Below are positions 13,401-25,400 of a DNA stretch of 64,000 nt, piece after piece. Each line of letters begins with the position of its first letter. Within the stretch, counting starts at the first letter, position 1. The stretch covers positions 65,580,969 to 65,644,968 of the forward strand of contig NC_091134.1 of assembly GCF_041381155.1 (NCBI RefSeq), given 5' to 3'. The DNA comes from Argopecten irradians (taxonomy: Eukaryota > Mollusca > Bivalvia > Pectinida > Pectinidae). A model generated the notes under the pieces. It was given only the letters and a program-made list of their open reading frames with translations, ran no database searches and was not told where the DNA came from. Made by a program: the position numbers and the translations under genes.

Positions 13401-16400
13401 AATACAAAAAGCTTACCAAAAAATTACAAGAATAGATTTATTGACAAAACAAACGTATTTTATCCCAAATAAGCTCTGAATTCCGTTCCTGTATCGTCTT
13501 CCGTAACATCGTTTAAATCAAGTCTGCTAACCCGCTGTTTTGACGTGACCTTCACACGTACGACTAATCAACCAAATTTGGATCGCCACGAAGCGACATG
13601 ACCAAATTTTCTACAATGAACTTTTTTATTTCCGTGATAAAAAAAATAAAATAAATCAACAACTCTTATATTCAATTAGAATACGAACAAAAACAATCTT
13701 TTTATATGATAAACACATGCAATAGTAAAATTTAAATGTACAAGATTACTGCTCCTTCCGCTCCCGAGCGTTCTGGCGGCGATTAGGCCTCCGTGACGTA
13801 ACAACATGGAGTCGATCGCTAGTGAAAATTGGCGAACAGCGTGTTGCAAGCTTTCTCATGACATCCACTTTTTCATTGATTAATGACTTTAACTTCCACA
13901 GAGACGTAATTTAACAAGTATTTCTCACATCATATATGCTGTGTTGAGTTCAAAACATGTACATAAAGAGATGAAACTCCAGTCGGAATGACTTACTCAG
14001 AAATCCATGATCTGTCAACGTGTTTAGTCAGCTTACAATGCACTGGCTATGCATGTTACGATTAACGATTAATAAAATCTTTAATCGATTATCAGCAATT
14101 AGCTTCATTAACCTAATCGCCTCCGATTATTCGACTAATCGTTTCAGCCCTAAATAAACATTTACTTTTAATTTTAGCTTAAAATTTAAGTTTTATTGGA
14201 AACTTGCTGTTGTACTTTTTTTCACTCCTTTTAGATCCCATTTGGTCTTTGTTGTAAGGTTGCAGGTATTATTTGATGGTCAATGTAAAAAAGGTGGTGG
14301 GGATTGAGTGAGGCATTGTGTCCATTATCTCCCTGTTCTTCTAGACAGGATCTTATCCTTTTCTCTCCAACAATTATTGATAATAAGACAGTTATTTTTA
14401 TCTTTACCTAGGTGTCACTTTGACTTAAATTATAGCATTTGATCTAAATCACAGAAAAAACAATGTCAGTGTTCTATTACCACTGATGGACTGCTTCCTA
14501 TCGTTGTTCTAATGTTTTATGTCACTATTTCAGGGACGACTACTTCAGGATGAAGCTACAGTGGAAGACAATCAGTGATGTCCAGGAGAAAAGATTCTCC
14601 CTGCTAAGGGAAAGGAAATGTCTCATAGGTAAGAGTTATTCCCCTTTGTCATATGAATAAATATCTAGTAACAATAAAATTGATCATTTTCATGTCTTTG
14701 AATAGTTTCACTTAAGTTTCATTTATAGTGTGATTTAGATTTATGCATTAAATAATAAGTTTGGATAATCTTCAATTTCAGAGATCTAACAATTGTTGTA
14801 AATGTTTATTTACAGAGAAGGATGTGACACGTACAGATCGTACACACAAATTCTTCGAGGGGGAGTGTAATCCTAACTTACAAGTCCTAAACGATATCCT
14901 GATGACGTACTGTATGTACAACTTTGACCTAGGTAAAGTTATCCCTTCTTTACCCACCTTTCCCACTCCATACACATTAAGTCAGAAAAACAAAGGCAGA
15001 TTTCATATCTTCAAAAGCATTCTCTTCTAAAGAAATGCAATGTACATCTCTCCATTTGCATGTGATTGGTCTGAAACCACCTAAGGAAAAAATAATTGTG
15101 TTAATTTGTTGGTATTCCCAAAAATTATTGAAGTACATGTATCCAGATGAAAGATATTTTAGATCTTCTTAGCAGAAATATGATAAGCTGTATATAATAC
15201 ATGATAATAATAATAATGATAATTTGTTTTGAATTTAATGAAATTAAAAATCGTCTGTACCTGTAATAAATATATAACTCTATGATGCAAATCAAAATTT
15301 CAAAATTAATTTTTACTGGGAAAATTGGCTAAGGTTTGTTATACATTCCTTCATTAGACATCACATTTATTTGTAATAATATATGAACCTTAGCCAATTT
15401 CCCCAGTAAAATTAATTTTGAAATTTTGAGTTGTGTCATAATTTCTTTTCACTTCTTAGATGAAATGGTCAGTAATGGAGAAATGTTTGTTACTGTTTTT
15501 TAGGTTACGTCCAAGGGATGAGTGATCTATTGTCTCCCATTCTGGTTGTCATGGAGAATGAAGTTGATGCTTTCTGGTGCTTTGCTGGTCTCATGGACAG
15601 AGTGGTAAGTATATCAGGCTGTTTACATTATTTAGTAAACAACAAAATAAATAAAAAGATTTGTCAAGAAACCTTCGCACTAGAGAAACTTATCAAGATA
15701 ATTTGTCTGATCATGCAGCTATCCAAGTTTTAGCCTTGGTTTATCACTGGCCTAATTAGGGTTCCTTTACAATCAGATGATGAGAAGTAGATAGACAGGA
15801 ATAGAAAATATCATTCTTTGATTCAACTTTCATCCTTCAATGTTTGGTGTCTATGAAACTTCTATTAGATTTTGAGATAGCTTGGTTTTAATGTTACAGT
15901 GGGAGAACTTTGAGATGGATCAGAAAGGAATGAAGAACCAGCTAGCAGATATCCACAGACTGATGCAGTTCTCTGACCCAGAACTGTGTAGTTATCTAGG
16001 TCAGTACACATTCTAACACTTCCTTATATAGTTATCTAGGTCAATACACATTCCAACACTTCCTTATATAGTTATCTAGGTCAATATACATTCTAACACT
16101 TCCTTATATAGTTATCTAGGTCAATATACATTCCAACACTTCCTTATATACAAAATGTAGTTAAATAGGTCAATACACATTCCAACATTTCCTTATATAG
16201 TTATCTAGGTCAGTACACATTCCAACACTTCCTTATATAGTTATCTAGGTCAGCACACATTCTAACATTTCCTTATATAGTTATCTAGGTCAGTACACAT
16301 TCCAACACTTCCTTTTATACAAAATGTAGTTATATAGGTCAATACACATTCCAACATTTCCTTATATAGTTATCTAATAGTTCAATACACATTCCAACAT

Positions 16401-19400
16401 TTCCTTATATAGTTATCTAGGTCAGTACACATTCCAACACTTCCTTATATAGTTATCTAGGTCAGTACACATTCTAACACTTCCTTATATAGTTATCTAG
16501 GTCAGTACACATTACAACACTTCCTTATATAGTTATCTAGGTCAGCACACATTCTAACACTTCCTTATATAGTTATCTAGGTCAGTACACATTCTAACAC
16601 TTCCTTATATAGTTATCTAGGTCAGTTCACATTACAACACTTCCTTATATAGTTATCTAGGTCAGTACACATTCTAACACTTCCTTATATAGTTATCTAG
16701 GTCAGTACACATTACAACACTTCCTTATATAGTTATCTAGGTCAGCACACATTCCAACACTTCCTTATATAGTTATCTAGGTCAGTACACATTCTAACAT
16801 TTCCTTATATAGTTATCTAGGTCAGTACACATTCCAACACTTCCTTATATAGTTATCTAGGTCAATACACATTCCAACACTTCCTTATATAGTTATCTAG
16901 GTCAGTACACATTCCAACACTTCCTTATATAGTTATCTAGGTCAATACACATTTCAACATTTCCTTATATAGTTATCTAGGTCAGTACACATTCCAACAC
17001 TTCCTTATATAGTTATCTAGGTCAGTACACATTCTAACACTTCCTTATATAGTTATCTAGGTCAGTACACATTCTAACACTTCCTTATATAGTTATCTAG
17101 GTCAGTACACATTCTAACACTTCCTTATATAGTTATCTAGGTCAGTACACATTCTAACACTGCCTTATATAGTTATCTAGGTCACTATACATTCATTTAT
17201 TAGACATCACATTTATTTGTTAACTCTCATCGATGAAGCAGTATTAATACATTCGTGAAGAGACATTCCTAATGAAAAGATGTTCCTAAAATTTCCTTCA
17301 ATAATTTGCCACCTTCATATTGTATATTGGTTCTTCCAACAGGATAAATATCCATGGCTTGTTTTGACTCTATACTCTATAATATAAACATTTACCTATT
17401 TAAAACATTAAAATATGAATATTTTGTAGAAAATTTTCTTATCCCTTCTAATTTTATGATGCTTTGATCAGAAATGTGTCTGTCATTCATGTATGCCTAT
17501 CTTACAAACGTATGAGATGACTTATTCGCTGGTAGGCAAGACAAAGTTTTGAAGTCATCAAAATCCAGCTAACTTGACATTGTTTTATATTCCACAGAGA
17601 GCCACGACTCTGGTAACTTCTACTTCTGTTTCCGATGGTTACTCATCTTCTTTAAGAGAGAATTTTCATTCAGCGATGTCCAAAGATTATGGGAGGTAAG
17701 CTTGAATAATGATACAGCAGTGTTGACAGACAGTTTTCAATAAATAGAAATCAGAAAAATTACAAGTTTTGAAATTCCAGCCTCCTGTGAAAAGTTTCTC
17801 GGTGTTTGCTCTTCAGATTGGAAAAGCAAAGTTAAACTTCTGCCACACAAATTTTGTGTGCCAATATTCATCCTTTACAACAAATGCTTTCAACTTTTAC
17901 ATTCATATTTCTTATTGATGAAAAGGGATGTTGATCAGCTTTCAAGTATTGTTTAAATGTTAAGATTTTCAATTATTCCCTTTTATTTCAAGGATTCATG
18001 TCAGTGATTGCATTGTGAGTAATGAGTCACATATAAACAATTCTGTTGTCTTCCCTGACCTTTGTATTGTATTTACTACAGGTGATATGGGCAGAGTGTC
18101 CGTGTAAGAACTTCCATCTGTTGATATGTCTGGCTATTGTATTTACTACAGGTGATATTGACAGAGCGTCCGTGTAAGAACTTCCATCTGTTGATATGTC
18201 TGGCTATTGTATTTACTACAGGTGATATGGACAGAGCGTCTGTAAGAACTTCCATCTGTTGATATGTCTTGCTATTGTATTTACTACAGGTGATATGGGC
18301 AGAGCGTCCGTGTAAGAACTTCCATCTGTTGATATGTCTGGCTATTGTATTTACTACAGGTGATATGGACAGAGTGTCTGTAAGAACTTCCATCTGTTGA
18401 TATGTCTTGCTATTGTATTTACTACAGGTGATATGGGCAGAGCGTCTGTAAGAACTTCCATCTGTTGATATGTCTGGCTATTGTATTTACTACAGGTGAT
18501 ATGGACAGAGTGTCTGTAAGAACTTCCATCTGTTGATATGTCTGGCTATTGTATTTACTACAGGTGATATGGGCAGAGCGTCCGTGTAAGAACTTCCATC
18601 TGTTGATATGTCTGTCTATTGTATTTACTACAGGTGATATGGACAGAGCGACTGTAAGAACTTCCATCTGTTGATATGTCTTGCTATTGTATTTACTACA
18701 GGTGATATGGGCAGAGCGTCCGTGTAAGAACTTCCATCTGTTGATATGTCTGGCTATTGTATTTACTACAGGTGATATGGACAGAGTGTCTGTAAGAACT
18801 TCCATCTGTTGATATGTCTGGCTATTGTATTTACTACAGGTGATATGGACAGAGCGTCCGTGTAAGAACTTTCGTCTGTTGATATGTCTGGCTGTTGTAT
18901 TTACTACAGGTGATATGGACAGAGCGTCTGTAAGAACTTCCATCTGTTGATATGTCTGGCTATTGTATTTACTACAGGTGATATGGACAGAGCGTCCGTG
19001 TAAGAACTTCCATCTGTTGATATGTCTGGCTATTGTATTTACTACAGGTGATATGGACAGAGTGTCTGTAAGAACTTCCATCTGTTGATATGTCTTGCTA
19101 TTGTATTTACTACAGGTGATATGGGCAGAGCGTCCGTGTAAGAACTTCCATCTGTTGATATGTCTGGCTATTGTATTTACTACAGGTGATATGGACAGAG
19201 TGTCTGTAAGAACTTCCATCTGTTGATATGTCTTGCTATTGTATTTACTACAGGTGATATGGGCAGAGTGTCTGTAAGAACTTCCATCTGTTGATATGTC
19301 TGGCTATTGTATTTACTACAGGTGATATGGACAGAGTGTCTGTAAGAACTTCCATCTGTTGATATGTCTTGCTATTGTATTTACTACAGGTGATATGGAC

Positions 19401-22400
19401 AGAGCGTCTGTAAGAACTTCCATCTGTTGATATGTCTGGCTATTGTATTTACTACAGGTGATATGGACAGAGCGTCGTGTAAGAACTTCCATCTGTTGAT
19501 ATGTCTGGCTATTGTATTTACTACAGGTGATATGGACAGAGCGTCGTGTAAGAACTTCCATCTGTTGATATGTCTGGCTATTGTATTTACTACAGGTGAT
19601 ATGGACAGAGCGTCTGTAAGAACTTCCATCTGTTGATATGTCTGGCTATTGTATTTACTACAGGTGATATGGACAGAGTGTCCGTGTAAGAACTTCCATC
19701 TGTTGATTTGTCTGGCTATTGTATTTACTACAGGTGATATGGGCAGAGCGTCTGTAAGAACTTCCATCTGTTGATATGTCTGGCTATTGTATTTACTACA
19801 GGTGATATGGACAGAGCGTCCGTGTAAGAACTTCCATCTGTTGATATGTCTGGCTATTGTATTTACTACAGGTGATATGGACAGAGCGTCCGTGTAAGAA
19901 CTTCCATCTGTTGATATGTCTGGCTATTGTATTTACTACAGGTGATATGGACAGAGTGTCTGTAAGAACTTCCATCTGTTGATATGTCTTGCTATTGTAT
20001 TTACTACAGGTGATATGGACAGAGCGTCCGTGTAAGAACTTCCATCTGTTGATATGTCTGGCTATTGTATTTACTACAGGTGATATGGACAGAGCGTCCG
20101 TGTAAGAACTTCCATCTGTTGATATGTCTGGCTATTGTATTTACTACAGGTGATATGGACAGAGCGTCCGTGTAAGAACTTCCATCTGTTGATATGTCTG
20201 GCTATTGTATTTACTACAGGTGATATGGACAGAGCGTCCGTGTAAGAACTTCCATCTGTTGATATGTCTGGCTATTGTATTTACTACAGGTGATATGGAC
20301 AGAGTGTCCGTGTAAGAACTTCCATCTGTTGATTTGTCTGGCTATTGTATTTACTACAGGTGATATGGGCAGAGCGTCTGTAAGAACTTCCATCTGTTGA
20401 TATGTCTGGCTATTGTATTTACTACAGGTGATATGGACAGAGCGTCCGTGTAAGAACTTCCATCTGTTGATATGTCTGGCTATTGTATTTACTACAGGTG
20501 ATATGGACAGAGCGTCCGTGTAAGAACTTCCATCTGTTGATATGTCTGGCTATTGTATTTACTACAGGTGATATGGACAGAGTGTCTGTAAGAACTTCCA
20601 TCTGTTGATATGTCTTGCTATTGTATTTACTACAGGTGATATGGACAGAGCGTCCGTGTAAGAACTTCCATCTGTTGATATGTCTGGCTATTGTATTTAC
20701 TACAGGTGATATGGACAGAGCGTCCGTGTAAGAACTTCCATCTGTTGATATGTCTGGCTATTGTATTTACTACAGGTGATATGGAACAGAGCGTCCGTGT
20801 AAGAACTTCCATCTGTTGATATGTCTGGCTATTGTATTTACTACAGGTGATATGGACAGAGCGTCCGTGTAAGAACTTCCATCTGTTGATTTGTCTGGCT
20901 ATTGTATTTACTACAGGTGATATGGACAGAGCGTCCGTGTAAGAACTTCCATCTGTTGATATGTCTGGCTATTGTATTTACTACAGGTGATATGGACAGA
21001 GCGTCCGTGTAAGAACTTCCATCTGTTGATATGTCTGGCTATTGTATTTACTACAGGTGATATGGACAGAGTGTCCGTGTAAGAACTTCCATCTGTTGAT
21101 TTGTCTGGCTATTGTATTTACTACAGGTGATATGGGCAGAGCGTCTGTAAGAACTTCCATCTGTTGATATGTCTGGCTATTGTATTTTACTACAGGTGAT
21201 ATGGACAGAGCGTCCGTGTAAGAACTTCCATCTGTTGATATGTCTGGCTATTGTATTTACTACAGGTGATATGGACAGAGCGTCCGTGTAAGAACTTCCA
21301 TCTGTTGATATGTCTGGCTATTGTATTTACTACAGGTGATATTGGACAGAGTGTCCGTGTAAGAACTTCCATCTGTTGATATGTCTTGCTATTGTATTTA
21401 CTACAGGTGATATGGACAGAGCGTCCGTGTAAGAACTTCCATCTGTTGATATGTCTGGCTATTGTATTTACTACAGGTGATATGGACAGAGCGTCCGTGT
21501 AAGAACTTCCATCTGTTGATATGTCTGGCTATTGTATTTACTACAGGTGATATGGACAGAGCGTCCGTGTAAGAACTTCCATCTGTTGATATGTCTGGCT
21601 ATTGTATTTACTACAGGTGATATGGACAGAGCGTCCGTGTAAGAACTTCCATCTGTTGATATGTCTGGCTATTGTATTTACTACAGGTGATATGGACAGA
21701 GTGTCCGTGTAAGAACTTCCATCTGTTGATTTGTCTGGCTATTGTATTTACTACAGGTGATATGGGCAGAGCGTCTGTAAGAACTTCCATCTGTTGATAT
21801 GTCTGGCTATTGTATTTACTACAGGTGATATGGACAGAGCGTCCGTGTAAGAACTTCCATCTGTTGATATGTCTGGCTATTGTATTTACTACAGGTGATA
21901 TGGACAGAGCGTCCGTGTAAGAACTTCCATCTGTTGATATGTCTGGCTATTGTATTTACTACAGGTGATATGGACAGAGTGTCTGTAAGAACTTCCATCT
22001 GTTGATATGTCTTGCTATTGTATTTACTACAGGTGATATGGACAGAGCGTCCGTGTAAGAACTTCCATCTGTTGATATGTCTGGCTATTGTATTTACTAC
22101 AGGTGATATGGACAGAGCGTCCGTGTAAGAACTTCCATCTGTTGATATGTCTGGCTATTGTATTTACTACAGGTGATATGGACAGAGTGTCCTGTAAGAA
22201 CTTCCATCTGTTGATATGTCTGGCTATTGTATTTACTACAGGTGATATGGGCAGAGCGTCCGTGTAAGAACTTCCATCTGTTGATATGTCTGGCTATTGT
22301 ATTTACTACAGGTGATATGGGCAGAGCGTCCGTGAAAGAACTTCCATCTGTTGATATGTCTGGCTATTGTATTTACTACAGGTGAAATGGACAGAGCGTC

Positions 22401-25400
22401 CGTGTAAGAACTTCCGTCTGTTGATATGTCTGGCTATTGTATTTACTACAGGTGATATGGACAGAGCGTCCGTGTAAGAACTTCCATCTGTTGATATGTC
22501 TGGCTATTGTATTTACTACAGGTGATATGGACAGAGCGTCCGTGTAAGAACTTCCATCTGTTGATATGTCTGGCTATTGTATTTACTACAGGTGATATGG
22601 ACAGAGCGTCTGTGTAAGAACTTCCATCTGTTGATATGTCTGGCTATTGTATTTACTACAGGTGATATGGACAGAGTGTCTGTAAGAACTTCCATCTGTT
22701 GATATGTCTGGCTATTGTATTTACTACAGGTGATATGGACAGAGCGTCCATGTAAGAACTTCCATCTGTTGATATGTCTGGCTATTGTATTTACTACAGG
22801 TGATATGGACAGAGCGTCCGTGTAAGAACTTCCATCTGTTGATATATCTGGCTATTGTATTTACTACAGGTGATATGGGCAGACATCCGTGTAAGAACTT
22901 CCGTCTGTTGATATGTCTGGCTATTGTATTTACTACAGGTGATATGGGCAGACATCCGTGTAAGAACTTCCATCTGTTGATATGTCTGGCTATTGTATTT
23001 ACTACAGGTGATATGGACAGAGCGTCCGTGTAAGAACTTCCGTCTGTTGATATGTCTGGCTATTGTATTTACTACAGGTGATATGGACAGAGTGTCCGTG
23101 GAAGAACTTCCATCTGTTGATATGTCTGGCTATTGTATTTACTACAGGTGATATGGACAGAGCGTCCATGTAAGAACTTCCATCTGTTGATATGTCTGGC
23201 TATTGTATTTACTACAGGTGATATGGACAGAGCGTCCATGTTAGAACTTCCATCTGTTGATATGTCTGGCTATTGTATTTACTACAGGTGATATGGGCAG
23301 ACATCCGTGTAAGAACTTCCATCTGTTGATATGTCTGGCTATTGTATTTACTACAGGTGATATGGACAGAGTGTCCGTGTAAGAACTTCCATCTGTTGAT
23401 ATGTCTGGCTATTGTATTTACTACAGGTGATATGGACAGAGCGTCCATGTAAGAACTTCCGTCTGTTGATATGTCTGGCTATTGTATTTACTACAGGTGA
23501 TATGGACAGAGCGTCCGTGTAAGAACTTCCATCTGTTGATATGTCTGGCTATTGTATTTACTACAGGTGATATGGACAGAGTGTCCGTGTAAGAACTTCC
23601 ATCTGTTGATATGTCTGGCTATTGTATTTACTACAGGTGATATGGACAGAGCGTCCGTGTAAGAACTTCCATCTGTTGATATGTCTGGCTATTGTATTTA
23701 CTACAGGTGATATGGACAGAGTGTCCATGTAAGAACTTCCATCTGTTGATATGTCTGGCTATTGTATTTACTACAGGTGATATGGACAGAGCGTCCGTGT
23801 AAGAACTTCCATCTGTTGATATGTCTGGCTATTGTATTTACTACAGGTGATATGGACAGAGCGTCCGTGTAAGAACTTCCATCTGTTGATATGTCTGGCT
23901 ATTGTATTTACTACAGGTGATATGGACAGAGTGTCCGTGTAAGAACCTTCGTCTGTTGATATGTCTGGCTATTGTATTTACTACAGGTGATATGGACAGA
24001 GTGTCCGTGTAAGAACCTTCGTCTGTTGATATGTCTGGCTATTGTATTTACTACAGGTGATATGGACAGAGTGTCCGTGTAAGAACTTCCGTCTGTTGAT
24101 ATGTCTTGCTATTGTATTTACTACAGGTGATATTGACAAGGGTCCGTGTAAGAACTTCCGTCTGTTGATATGTCTGGCTATTGTATTTACTACAGGTGAT
24201 ATGGACAGAGCGTCCGTGTAAGAACTTCCATCTGTTGATATGTCTGGCTATTGTATTTACTACAGGTGATATGGGCAGACATCCGTGTAAGAACTTCCGT
24301 CTGTTGATGTCTGGCTATTGTATTTACTACAGGTGATATTGACAGAGCGTCCGTGTAAGAACTTCCATCTGTTGATATGTCTGGCTATTGTATTTACTAC
24401 AGGTGATATGGACAGAGTGTCCGTGTAAGAACTTCCGTCTGTTGATATGTCTGGCTATTGTATTTACTACAGGTGATATGGACAGAGCGTCCGTGTAAGA
24501 ACTTCCATCTGTTGATATGTCTGGCTATTGTATTTACTACAGGTGATATGGACAGAGCGTCTGTGTAAGAACTTCCGTCTGTTGATATGTCTGGCTATTG
24601 TATTTACTACAGGTGATATGGACAGAGTGTCCGTGTAAGAACTTCCGTCTGTTGATATGTCTGGCTATTGTATTTACTACAGGTGATATTGACAGAGTGT
24701 CCGTGTAAGAACTTCCGTCTGTTGATATGTCTGGCTATTGTATTTACTACAGGTGATATGGACAGAGCGTCCATGTAAGAACTTCCGTCTGTTGATATGT
24801 CTTGCTATTGTATTTACTACAGGTGATATGGACAGAGCGTCCATGTAAGAACTTCCGTCTGTTGATATGTCTGGCTATTGTATTTACTACAGGTGATATG
24901 GACAGAGCGTCTGTGTAAGAACTTCCATCTGTTGATATGTCTGGCTATTGTATTTACTACAGGTGATATGGACAGAGTGTCCGTGTAAGAACTTCCGTCT
25001 GTTGATATGTCTGGCTATTGTATTTACTACAGGTGATATGGACAGAGCGTCTGTAAGAACTTCCATCTGTTGATATGTCTGGCTATTGTATTTACTACAG
25101 GTGATATGGACAGAGCGTCCGTGTAAGAACTTCCATCTGTTGATATGCCTGGCTATACTGGACACAGAGAAAATCACACTCATAGAAAACAAATTTGGCT
25201 TCACAGAAATCCTAAAGGTAAGCGAAGTTCCCCTTAACAGGGTATAACTTCTGTTAATAATGTCACTCTCATTTATAAATCTATATCACAAGACATGTTC
25301 CTAGCCAAAAGTTTAGGCAACTTCTATTTACTACTCTGACAGAAGAAAACAAGACATCTAAGATATAACCTTTGTTACATTACGGCATCTTATTAGAGTG

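Noticed and set aside
18082-25100. A CRISPR-like array, because of the regular repeats
   Set aside because: There are no unique spacers, the whole unit repeats, and the host is an animal. The unit is an exon-intron junction.
18076-25204. Minus-strand frames with SISPVVNTIARHINRWKFL repeats
   Set aside because: These are reverse translations of the 68/70-bp array. The real protein sequence of the unit is on the plus strand (VIWTERPCKNFHLL).
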